NCBI GenBank assembly: GCA_045543455.1
Contig: JAZQMK010000040.1
Span: forward strand, 1 to 7,402
Direction: 5' to 3'
Length of the DNA: 7,402 bases
Source: SIG291 sp045543455
Lineage (GTDB): Bacteria > Bacillota > Clostridia > Lachnospirales > Lachnospiraceae
Shown here: positions 1 through 6,496 of the stretch, one piece after another
How the letters are laid out: each line of letters starts with the position of its first letter
Position numbering within the stretch: position 1 is the stretch's first letter
The notes under the pieces: model-generated
Told to the model about the DNA's origin: nothing
Databases searched by the model: none
Seen by the model: only the letters and a program-made list of their open reading frames with translations
Program-made: the position numbers and the translations under genes

Positions 1-246
1 AGTGTTTTTAAATCCATCCTTTAACTGTCTAAGTCTATCCCATGGATCTTCTTTTAAGAAACGTAAGCAAGCATCAAATGTTGCTCCACCCCAGCACTCA
101 ACCGCATGATATCCAACCTTATCCATCTTCTCGATGATAGGAAGCATCTGCTCGGTGGTCATTCTGGTAGCAATCAAAGACTGATGTGCATCACGCAATA
201 TGGTCTCGGTAATTTTAACCGGTCTAGCTTCGATTTTATCTGCCAT
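1..246 (-). CDS. oadA: Oxaloacetate decarboxylase / pyruvate carboxylase-type carboxyltransferase, alpha subunit (N-terminal part)
   Basis: Only the first 82 residues are in the window; the gene continues past the left edge. The protein begins MADKIEARPVKITETILRDA and contains RDAHQSL (D19 is the expected divalent-metal ligand), then ECWGGATFDAC around residues 50-60 and LRFLKEDPWDRLR. These are the hallmark N-terminal motifs of the TIM-barrel carboxyltransferases: OadA, the pyruvate carboxylase B chain and the transcarboxylase 5S subunit. Such enzymes move a carboxyl group between oxaloacetate/pyruvate and biotin in the cytoplasm. The ATG at 246 is preceded by AGGAGG (255-260) with an 8-base spacer, and this site overlaps the stop codon of the beta-subunit gene by one base, so the two genes are probably translationally coupled. 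It is the fifth gene of the operon. Whether it carries its own C-terminal biotin domain, as classical OadA does, cannot be seen. Family certain, exact reaction inferred. Confidence 0.93.
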   Translation of the reverse strand, partial: MADKIEARPVKITETILRDAHQSLIATRMTTEQMLPIIEKMDKVGYHAVECWGGATFDACLRFLKEDPWDRLRQLKDGFKNT

Positions 247-259
247 TATTATTTCCTCC

Positions 260-1417
260 TTATACTCCGAATATTGCCATAAATGTACCGGCAACAACTG
301 CTGTTCCGATAACACCGGCTACGTTAGGTCCCATTGCATGCATCAAAAGGAAGTTAGTAGGGTCTGCTTCTGCACCAACCTTCTGTGAAACTCTGGCCGC
401 CATAGGAACTGCGGAAACACCGGCTGAACCAATTAACGGATTAACCTTGCCCTTGGTAAAGAAGCACATAAGCTTACCAAATAATACTCCAGCTGCTGTA
501 CCAACTGCAAATGCCACAAGGCCTAATACAACGATTTTAAGTGTGCTGGCATTTAAGAATGCCTCTGCACTTGTGGTTGCTCCTACGGATGTACCAAGGA
601 GAATAACTACAATGTACATAAGAGCATTGGATGCTGTTTCTGTAAGCTGTTTAACAACTCCACACTCTCTGAAAAGATTTCCTAACATAAGCATACCAAC
701 AAGTGGTGCTGTTGTAGGAAGAATTAAAACTACAACTACTGTAACAACGATTGGGAAAAGAATCTTCTCAAGCTTAGATACAGGACGAAGCTGTTCCATC
801 TTGATTTCTCTCTCCTTCTTAGTTGTTAATAACTTCATAATAGGTGGCTGAATAATTGGTACAAGTGACATATATGAATATGCCGCAACCGCAATCGGTC
901 CCATCAAATCAGTCTGTCCCAGCTTACCAGCAAGGAAAATTGATGTAGGTCCGTCCGCACCACCAATAATTGAAATAGCCGCAGCAGCTTCTCCATTGAA
1001 TCCAAGAAGGATTGCTAAGAAATATGCTGAAAAAATACCAATCTGTGCTGCTGCACCAAGTAAAAAGCTCTTAGGATTAGCAATAAGCGGGCCAAAATCC
1101 GTCATAGCTCCTACCCCAAGGAAAATAAGTGAAGGTAAAATACTCCATTCATCCAACAGGTAGAAGTAATGTAATAATCCTGCTGCTGTATTCCCGGCTT
1201 CTTTTGCTTCTTCAACTGTCTGCATTATATCCGGAAAAAGATTAACCAATAACATACCGAATGAAATCGGAACAAGTAAAAGTGGTTCAAATCCTTTACC
1301 AATCGCAAGATACAGGAAAACAAAAGCAACTAAAATCATTACATAGTTCCCCCATGTAAGATTCATAAAACCAGTTTGATTCAGCAGGTTCTCTAATGTT
1401 TCAAGTACCATTTCCAT
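260..1417 (-). CDS. oadB: Na+-translocating decarboxylase beta subunit (OadB/MmdB/GcdB family)
   Basis: This 385-residue polytopic inner-membrane protein is the carboxybiotin decarboxylase and sodium channel of the complex. It releases CO2 from carboxybiotin and exports Na+. Two family signatures are intact. IIGGADGPTSIF at about 150-161 contains D155, matching the essential Asp of the Klebsiella OadB Na+ site. NPLIGSAGVS at 326-335 has the Asn and Ser nine residues apart, as in the N373/S382 pair of Klebsiella OadB. Hydrophobic segments run through most of the chain (about 24-60, 94-140, 145-190, 219-247, 265-315, 355-384). The length is nearer to MmdB and GcdB (about 375) than to OadB of enterobacteria (about 430). 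The ATG at 1417 has GGAGGT (1424-1429) six bases upstream, 16 bases after the biotin-carrier stop. The symbol is by family; the substrate of the complex is not established. Confidence 0.96.
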   Translation of the reverse strand: MEMVLETLENLLNQTGFMNLTWGNYVMILVAFVFLYLAIGKGFEPLLLVPISFGMLLVNLFPDIMQTVEEAKEAGNTAAGLLHYFYLLDEWSILPSLIFLGVGAMTDFGPLIANPKSFLLGAAAQIGIFSAYFLAILLGFNGEAAAAISIIGGADGPTSIFLAGKLGQTDLMGPIAVAAYSYMSLVPIIQPPIMKLLTTKKEREIKMEQLRPVSKLEKILFPIVVTVVVVLILPTTAPLVGMLMLGNLFRECGVVKQLTETASNALMYIVVILLGTSVGATTSAEAFLNASTLKIVVLGLVAFAVGTAAGVLFGKLMCFFTKGKVNPLIGSAGVSAVPMAARVSQKVGAEADPTNFLLMHAMGPNVAGVIGTAVVAGTFMAIFGV

Positions 1418-1433
1418 TGTGATACCTCCAAAA

Positions 1434-1805
1434 TTAGTTTAATGTTGCTAAGGTCTCGCCTGCTTCTACCGCATTACCTACTGCTGTATCAATACTAGCA
1501 ACTGTACCATCTGCCGGAGCAACAATATCGTTCTCCATCTTCATAGCTTCAAGAACAAGAATAACCTGTCCCTTCTTAACCGCATCGCCTGCATTAGCCT
1601 TAACAGCTACAACCTTACCAGGCATTGGTGCATTAACCTTAACTGCGCCACTTCCTGTACTCTTAGGTGCAGCTACTGCTGCAGGTGCTGGTGCTGCCTT
1701 AGGTGCAGCTACAGGTGCGCTCATTGCAGGTGCTCCTGCTGTAACGCCCTCTTCAACTGTTACATTATATACATTTCCATTAACTGTAATTGTATAAGTC
1801 TTCAT
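1434..1805 (-). CDS. Biotin carboxyl carrier subunit of the decarboxylase (gamma / 1.3S type)
   Basis: A 123-residue biotin carrier that shuttles CO2 between carboxyltransferase and beta subunit. The N-terminus (1-20, MKTYTITVNGNVYNV) is the typical short beta region. An Ala/Pro-rich flexible linker covers about 23-50, and the biotinyl/lipoyl domain about 54-123. The biotinylation motif EAMKMEN is at 86-92, making K89 the biotinylated lysine, 34 residues from the C-terminus as usual. APMPGKV at 59-65 and the paired lobe APADGTV at 96-102 are also standard. Its ribosome binding site AGGAGA (1814-1819) overlaps the last two Arg codons of the preceding gene. It resembles the Veillonella MmdC and Propionibacterium 1.3S proteins. 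It requires a biotin protein ligase encoded elsewhere. Confidence 0.96.
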   Translation of the reverse strand: MKTYTITVNGNVYNVTVEEGVTAGAPAMSAPVAAPKAAPAPAAVAAPKSTGSGAVKVNAPMPGKVVAVKANAGDAVKKGQVILVLEAMKMENDIVAPADGTVASIDTAVGNAVEAGETLATLN

Positions 1806-1810
1806 ATTAA

Positions 1811-2161
1811 TTATCTCCTAACTTTTCTGATTGATCTTACCACAAAATCATCTGTTGAGCTTCCTGTTGCTGCTGCGATAGCCGCTGCAATTACAGCAAC
1901 TAATTCCATATCATTAAGCTCCTCTTCTTCCTTTGCGGTAATTTGTGAAATAGTATTATCTATAGCTGTCTCTGAAATATTCTTATCCTCTGCTTTTCTA
2001 GCCTTGCGAGCTGCAATAGCAGTCTCTGCCTTATTAATAAACTTAAATAAGCTGATAATAAGCGAAATAAAAATCAAAACAGTAAATACAACAACGATAC
2101 AAATAATTGTGTTAGTTCCGGCTTCTTTTAATTTATCCGCTAAGCTTGCTAATAAAATCAT
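1811..2161 (-). CDS. OadG/MmdD-like small membrane subunit of the decarboxylase
   Basis: A 116-residue protein with one transmembrane segment at about 18-41, a charged stretch at about 44-84 (Lys/Arg, then Glu-rich), and a C-terminal block ELVAVIAAAIAAATG followed by DDFVVRSIRKVRR. This C-terminal pattern is typical of the delta subunit of methylmalonyl-CoA decarboxylase and related OadG-family proteins. These anchor the soluble carboxyltransferase to the membrane beta subunit and aid assembly. It lies between the carboxyltransferase and biotin-carrier genes, 12 bases after the former and 5 bases before the latter. The ATG at 2161 is preceded by GAGGTGAG. It is too short and divergent for a finer assignment than OadG/MmdD-like. 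Confidence 0.88.
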   Translation of the reverse strand: MILLASLADKLKEAGTNTIICIVVVFTVLIFISLIISLFKFINKAETAIAARKARKAEDKNISETAIDNTISQITAKEEEELNDMELVAVIAAAIAAATGSSTDDFVVRSIRKVRR

Positions 2162-2173
2162 AGGCTCACCTCA

Positions 2174-3568
2174 CTACACTGTGCCATGCTTCTTAGCAAC
2201 AGTATCTACACTCTTAGAATATAACATCTCAAATGCGCCAATGATGTACTTTCTTGTATCAACAGGCTCAACAATGCTGTCAACATAACCTCTCTGCGCA
2301 GCAGATACAACATTATTCTGAAGTGCAGCATATTCTGCTGTCTTCTCTCCAACCATCTCTGGCTGGTCAGAATAGATAATCTTAGCTGCCATATCCGCAT
2401 CCATAGTTCCGATGCATGCATCCGGCCAAGCATAAGTTACATCAGCTCCAATTGCCTTAGAATTCATAGTAACATATGCACTTCCGAAAGCTGTACCTGT
2501 AATAAGGTTAACCTTAGGAACTGTTGCATCAGCAAACGCATAGGTAAGACGAGCTGCTGCTTTGGCAATTCTCTTCTCATTCTCAACTGTTGCAAGATAT
2601 CCCTTTACATTAGTGAGTGAAAGTACAGGAATTGAAAAAGCATCACATAACTTAACAAATTCTGCCGCCTTATCACAACCATCTGCTGTAAGAACATTAC
2701 CAGCATCAATTGATTTATTGGCAACAACACCAACTGTAGCACCGTTAAGCTTAATAAATCCGGTTACCATTGATGGTGCGAAGTTTTTCTTAACTTCAAC
2801 AAAAAGATTCATATCAGAAATGCTTGAAATAATATAATCAGGGTCAGTTGCTACAAGTCCGTCACAACCTCTGTTTAAATCATCCTGACATTCATCAATA
2901 GCTTCGTCTCCATTATTAGCAGGAAGTACTGCAATAAGATTACGAATCTCTGTAAGAATAGTAGCTTCATCTCCTACAAAATCAACAAGCCCTGCCTCAG
3001 CAGACTGGAAAGCTGCACTTGCTGTATCGTTCTTAGCCTCATAATTACCGTCAAGTGCATTAGGGCTGTTAACAAAAAGCTTACCGTTCTTCTCTTCCAT
3101 AAAAGTAAAATCTGTCAAACCCGGCATTAATGCAAGTCCACCACCACATGCACCAAAAACTGCTGTAACCTGTGGAATAACTCCTGAAGCCATTACCTGT
3201 TTCTGGTAAATCTCACCAACTGCATTAAGTGCATCAGTTGCCTCCTGAAGTCTAAGACCTGCACAATCAAGAAGACCAACTACAGGTGCTCCCATCTTAA
3301 TTGCCATGTCATAAATATTAACTATTTTCTTAGCATGCATCTCACCAATTGAACCGCTTAATACAGTTACATCCTGGCTATATACATACACAAGACTTCC
3401 ATCGATGGTACCATATCCTGTGATAACACCATCTGCTGGAGTGTCTACTGTTGTCATGTTAAAATCAGTGCTTCTAGCCTTAATAAGTCCACCGATTTCA
3501 ACAAAACTCTTATCATCAAGAAGAGCTTCTATTCTCTTTCTTGCTGACGTCTGTGTCGTATTGCTCAT
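2174..3568 (-). CDS. MmdA/12S-like acyl-CoA carboxyltransferase subunit, divergent
   Basis: A 464-residue crotonase-fold carboxyltransferase of the PccB/MmdA/12S type, first gene of the operon. Family features include GVITGYGTIDG (47-57), the VYSQDVTVLSGSIGEMHAKK stretch (62-81), KMGAPVVGL (91-99), SGVIPQVTAVFGACGGG (128-144), PALTDF-like PGLTDF (149-154), FVKLCDAFSIPV (304-315), DATVPKVNLITG (347-358) and the C-terminal AAQRGYVDSIVEP (423-435) and KKHG (459-462). By the family pattern it transfers a carboxyl group between an acyl-CoA and biotin. Several motifs depart from the norm. The first oxyanion-hole motif SGGAR reads CAGLR (102-106), the second GGS/GGA reads GSA (362-364), the PGF motif reads KGY (322-324), and the usual GIIRHGAK reads RIAKAAAR (333-340). 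It is also about 45-60 residues shorter than typical MmdA, mainly at the N-terminus. Start ATG 3568 has GGAGGT (3576-3581) seven bases upstream. Methylmalonyl-CoA specificity is only a guess. Confidence 0.88.
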   Translation of the reverse strand: MSNTTQTSARKRIEALLDDKSFVEIGGLIKARSTDFNMTTVDTPADGVITGYGTIDGSLVYVYSQDVTVLSGSIGEMHAKKIVNIYDMAIKMGAPVVGLLDCAGLRLQEATDALNAVGEIYQKQVMASGVIPQVTAVFGACGGGLALMPGLTDFTFMEEKNGKLFVNSPNALDGNYEAKNDTASAAFQSAEAGLVDFVGDEATILTEIRNLIAVLPANNGDEAIDECQDDLNRGCDGLVATDPDYIISSISDMNLFVEVKKNFAPSMVTGFIKLNGATVGVVANKSIDAGNVLTADGCDKAAEFVKLCDAFSIPVLSLTNVKGYLATVENEKRIAKAAARLTYAFADATVPKVNLITGTAFGSAYVTMNSKAIGADVTYAWPDACIGTMDADMAAKIIYSDQPEMVGEKTAEYAALQNNVVSAAQRGYVDSIVEPVDTRKYIIGAFEMLYSKSVDTVAKKHGTV

Positions 3569-3617
3569 TTTTCAGACCTCCGTATTATTTAACCAAAGTT
3601 GTATAGAAAAATGGGTT

Positions 3618-3646
3618 ATTATAGATATAAACGCAATTTCTACCAA
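3618..3646 (-). promoter_or_regulatory. Candidate sigma-A promoter of the decarboxylase operon
   Basis: Reading the minus strand, TTGGTA (3646-3641) is separated by exactly 17 bases from a perfect TATAAT (3623-3618). Transcription would begin near 3611, leaving a leader of about 43 bases containing the GGAGGT site of the first operon gene. It sits in the 108-base gap between the membrane-protein gene and the operon. I see no convincing terminator for the upstream gene in the same gap. Confidence 0.65.
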
Positions 3647-3676
3647 ATAATATTTTAACTGTATATTCGTAAATAA

Positions 3677-5143
3677 TCAAGAGTTATTTCCAATTATTCT
3701 GCCAATAATTGAATTCTCCCTGAACTTAAACATATTATAGCTATCAACAACCATTATCATAAAAATATCATAAAGAGATATTAACAATATTATTACCAAA
3801 GTTAATCTTAATATTTTTGCAATATTCTTGTTTTTCAAGCTGTAGCTTAGGTCGAATACAAATAGTACTCCTAATGCTGCGCAAACCGCTACCTCCGTTG
3901 AAAAATCCGCAAGATATCTGAAAACGACCCCTCCCAGGCAAAAATTAATCCACGCCATTACATATCCCCCAAAAAGCGTCGATATCAATACAACCTTATA
4001 TCCTATACTAATTTTTTTATTAAAAATCATAATAACCGTTATCAAACTAAACATTAGAAAAGGAATTGTGTACAATCCATAATATTCTTCTACATACAAG
4101 TATCTATCAACACTCTCTTTATCAAATGTGCTTAGTACGTTGCGACCTTCTTCATCACTACTAATAAAAGTGGATTTATAATAATAACTTAATGCATCAT
4201 CAAATTCTGTTATATCCAATTGATACTCTGATACATCCGCAACAGTAAGCTGGTATGTAGTACCAAATTCTAATACATTGTCAAATCTCGCATAATTATA
4301 GATAAAAGCTAAAACAATACCTATAATTACAAAGCATCCCAGACTTCCTAATTCCAACAACTTGTTTTTCCATTGCTGTTTTTCAAGAATAATCTTAAAA
4401 ATCAAAATTGGTACAATAAAAAACACCGCCATAAAAGCTGTATTTATTCTGGAATGAAAACAAAAAGCAAACATTAGACCTGCAAACAGAAAATAAATAC
4501 ATCTTTTTTTATGTTCTTTAATAAATACTCCTTTTAAAAACAAATATGTAAATAATGTCAAAAACGCAATCGCGGACGTGCATGCAATATAATAAAAAGG
4601 ATTATTTCCTCTACCATACAACAAGTTAAAGCTAGCTAAATAGGTCACATACGTAATAAAAACCTTATACCCCCACTGCACTTTTTGTCCGTATCTATCC
4701 AGTAACAGCATTAATAATTTAGGAAATACCACTGAAAATATTCCGATATATACAAACTGAATGAATAAAGCAGATGGCAACATGCCACTAATAAAATAAA
4801 AAGGAAACATTACTGTTATTATTGGAGTCACTCCAAAATATGAATAATATTTCCCATTATAGAGTGCCCTGTCCCATAGAAATTCAACCTCGCCTCTTTC
4901 CTCAGGATTATACGGATTTTCCAGAGCAATTAATTCTTCTTCCGGCTCCAAATCAATATGTAATTGTCCCTTCATGAAAGCGTCAAACTGCTGCACATAT
5001 GGGTCATAGCTTGACATATCATTTAACAAGGGATATTTAACATTTTCAATATCCATATATGACAAAAAATATATTAACATTGTAGTTACACATAGAACAA
5101 TGGAAATACATGTAGGTGTGAGCTTATTTATAAAATTTTTCAT
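3677..5143 (-). CDS. Polytopic membrane protein, possible GT-C type glycosyltransferase
   Basis: A 488-residue integral membrane protein with about ten to twelve hydrophobic segments. After the first segment (about 13-28) comes a long, probably extracytoplasmic loop with DPYVQQFDAFMKGQLHID (47-64) and then LWDRALYNGKYYSYFG (89-104). The acidic residue shortly after the first segment and the aromatic GKYYxYFG motif recall a broad family of GT-C-like membrane proteins, as do NYARFDNVLEFGTTYQL (283-299) and RYLADFS (409-415). GT-C enzymes use lipid-phosphate sugars to modify envelope glycans or proteins. A second loop (about 292-350) is acidic and Tyr-rich. Enzyme activity and substrate are not established. 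Start choice: an in-frame GTG lies at 5152, but that GTG is part of AAAGGTG (5150-5156), a well-placed ribosome binding site for the ATG at 5143, so 5143 is preferred. It has its own candidate promoter, 37 bases upstream, and lies between a peptidoglycan carboxypeptidase gene and a metabolic operon. Confidence 0.8.
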   Translation of the reverse strand: MKNFINKLTPTCISIVLCVTTMLIYFLSYMDIENVKYPLLNDMSSYDPYVQQFDAFMKGQLHIDLEPEEELIALENPYNPEERGEVEFLWDRALYNGKYYSYFGVTPIITVMFPFYFISGMLPSALFIQFVYIGIFSVVFPKLLMLLLDRYGQKVQWGYKVFITYVTYLASFNLLYGRGNNPFYYIACTSAIAFLTLFTYLFLKGVFIKEHKKRCIYFLFAGLMFAFCFHSRINTAFMAVFFIVPILIFKIILEKQQWKNKLLELGSLGCFVIIGIVLAFIYNYARFDNVLEFGTTYQLTVADVSEYQLDITEFDDALSYYYKSTFISSDEEGRNVLSTFDKESVDRYLYVEEYYGLYTIPFLMFSLITVIMIFNKKISIGYKVVLISTLFGGYVMAWINFCLGGVVFRYLADFSTEVAVCAALGVLFVFDLSYSLKNKNIAKILRLTLVIILLISLYDIFMIMVVDSYNMFKFRENSIIGRIIGNNS

Positions 5144-5149
5144 TAGTTT

Positions 5150-5156
5150 CACCTTT
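5150..5156 (-). promoter_or_regulatory. Ribosome binding site that decides the start of the membrane-protein gene
   Basis: On the minus strand AAAGGTG (5156-5150) stands six bases before the ATG at 5143. The final GTG is itself an in-frame possible start codon (5152), but nothing better than a loose GAAGAAAG lies upstream of it. The sequence therefore favours the ATG, removing three residues from the longest reading. Confidence 0.6.
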
Positions 5157-5179
5157 CTTCGTATCCAACAATAATAGTA

Positions 5180-5208
5180 ATTTTACCACACCCACACACT
5201 CTTTACAA
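5180..5208 (-). promoter_or_regulatory. Candidate promoter of the GT-C-like membrane-protein gene
   Basis: On the minus strand TTGTAA (5208-5203) is followed after 17 bases by TAAAAT (5185-5180), five of six bases matching the -10 consensus, with an extended -10 TGG directly before it. The predicted start is near 5173, about 30 bases before the ATG at 5143. It begins immediately after the stop codon of the carboxypeptidase gene, so the membrane protein can be expressed independently of it. Confidence 0.55.
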
Positions 5209-6432
5209 TTAAAACAAGAGCTCTTTAAATAATGTACCAAAATACCATTCAAAGTCCTTTTTAGGGACTTCACTTTTTGCAAGTATTGAAAATGCTCTAA
5301 ATAAAACATTATCAATATATATGTATACCATCCCTACCTCTTCATTTTCTTTTATAGGAGCAGTTAACTCTTCTCGAATATTATATATGACCTTAATCTG
5401 CTCTTCTTCTGACAAAATCATATCCAAAGAAAAAGGAATATAAGTATCTACATAATCATATATACCATCATTTATTAATACTTTTTTATAGGAGTCCGTT
5501 GCTACAAATATCTTTTGATAAAAAAAGTTGTTAATTCCATAATTCATCAGTGCTTTTGTGTCAATCCACTTATAATTCTTATTAGGTGGCCATCCGCATC
5601 CCAAAACAACACTAATTAAAATTTTGCCGTCTCTTTTTACTGCCCCCACATAGCAATAACCAGCGGCATTGGTAAATCCGGTTTTCATTCCCACTGCGCC
5701 ATCCATCATATCAAGAAATCTATTTGTTGTTCCTACATTAACCGTTCTTTTTCCATTTATTTCAGAAAAAAAATAATTTCTGGTTGTACATATTTCTTCT
5801 ACTTTTGGATTTTTAATAGCATAAGCCGCAATTTTTGCCATTTCTGTGGCGGTAGTGCTATGAATTCCCTTTTCATCCTCAGCATCAAGTCCGTTTGGAG
5901 TTATAAAATATGTATCTACACATCCAAGCTCTTTCGCCTTCTCATTCATTAAATTTGCAAAGATTTTAACTAATTCCTTACTTTCCCCTGTCTCTCTATT
6001 TGCCACAGTATCTGCATCTTGTTTTTTACTGATATGGACATCTGCTACATATTCTGCTATTGCCACCGCCACATCATTATAAGACTGCATCATCATTACA
6101 TATAATAAATCCTTAAGATAATATTGTTCTCCACAAGTAGCGTCCATCTGAACATCGGGCTGTATTGATGCATATTTTGAAAATGTAACAACATCCTCCA
6201 TATTGCCATATTTTAAAGCAACTATTAATGTCATAATTTTAGTAGTACTAGCCATGGGCATGATTTGATTTTCATTTTTACCATAGAGAACTCTCCCAAC
6301 AGCTCCATCATATAAAACAGCACTTAAAGCATTAAGAGAAATTGCCTCTTCTGCATAAATTGTAACATCTGAAACAACTACAGAAAAAATAGTAATAGAT
6401 AAAATGATATATTTTTTAAGTCTGGATAACAT
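5209..6432 (-). CDS. dacF: D-alanyl-D-alanine carboxypeptidase, DacF/PBP5 family (serine peptidase S11)
   Basis: A 407-residue exported penicillin-binding protein that trims the terminal D-Ala from peptidoglycan stem pentapeptides. An N-terminal signal peptide covers about 1-27 (basic start, hydrophobic core 9-20, likely cleavage after YA at 27). The three active-site motifs are present in order: STTK at 62-65 (catalytic S62 and K65), SYN at 117-119 and KTG at 250-252 within DGAVGMKTGFTNAAGY. The middle motif has Tyr where SGN is most common, but SxN is still satisfied. A charged insertion lies at about 134-152. A C-terminal PBP5-type beta domain covers about 305-385, and the last 20 or so residues (FEWYFGTLFKELLF end) could form an amphipathic membrane-binding helix. 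The start ATG at 6432 is required for the signal peptide. Its only ribosome binding site is a weak GGGGA buried in a hairpin. The DacF symbol is by family resemblance. Confidence 0.93.
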   Translation of the reverse strand: MLSRLKKYIILSITIFSVVVSDVTIYAEEAISLNALSAVLYDGAVGRVLYGKNENQIMPMASTTKIMTLIVALKYGNMEDVVTFSKYASIQPDVQMDATCGEQYYLKDLLYVMMMQSYNDVAVAIAEYVADVHISKKQDADTVANRETGESKELVKIFANLMNEKAKELGCVDTYFITPNGLDAEDEKGIHSTTATEMAKIAAYAIKNPKVEEICTTRNYFFSEINGKRTVNVGTTNRFLDMMDGAVGMKTGFTNAAGYCYVGAVKRDGKILISVVLGCGWPPNKNYKWIDTKALMNYGINNFFYQKIFVATDSYKKVLINDGIYDYVDTYIPFSLDMILSEEEQIKVIYNIREELTAPIKENEEVGMVYIYIDNVLFRAFSILAKSEVPKKDFEWYFGTLFKELLF

Positions 6433-6485
6433 AAAAATCCCCGGATTATAAAGTCATATAAAATATATGCACAACTCCGGGAATT
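6433..6485 (-). terminator. Hairpin with U-tract between the Rpn gene and dacF; terminator and/or translation-control element
   Basis: On the minus-strand transcript, AAUUCCCGGA (6485-6476) can pair with UCCGGGGAUU (6445-6436), ten pairs including one U-G wobble. It is followed by UUU and then the AUG of dacF at 6432. The wobble becomes an A-C mismatch on the opposite strand, so the element reads best in the gene direction. The 30-base loop holds a second hairpin, CAUAUA-UUU-UAUAUG (6469-6455). The GGGGA ribosome binding site of dacF (6442-6438) lies wholly in the 3' arm. It may stop transcription from the Rpn gene, hide the dacF start site, or both. The large loop makes it atypical as a simple intrinsic terminator. 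Confidence 0.55.
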
Positions 6486-6496
6486 ATGTTTAATTA

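Noticed and set aside
447..851. 134-residue plus-strand open frame
   Set aside because: It lies antisense to the highly conserved beta-subunit gene, its translation has no recognisable domain, and it is explained by the codon pattern of the real gene.
3691..3711. Perfect 8-base inverted repeat CAATTATT-5-AATAATTG at the end of the membrane-protein gene
   Set aside because: The stem is almost all A-T, lies inside the coding sequence and is followed by GAAATAAC rather than a U-tract, so it is not a convincing terminator.
5216..5225. AAGAGCTCTT palindrome at the 3' end of dacF followed by GTTTT
   Set aside because: The palindrome has no loop, so it can form only about a three-pair hairpin. It encodes the last dacF residues and is not supported as a terminator.
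5124..5315. 63-residue minus-strand open frame overlapping dacF and the next gene
   Set aside because: It overlaps the ends of two well-supported genes in another frame, has no domain and no clear ribosome binding site.
6445..6450. TATAAT on the minus strand in front of dacF
   Set aside because: A start from it would fall at about 6438, inside the ribosome binding site and leaving a leader of only about six bases. The best -35 partner (TTGTGC, 18-base spacer) is poor. A promoter here is not supported, although a nearly leaderless transcript cannot be excluded.
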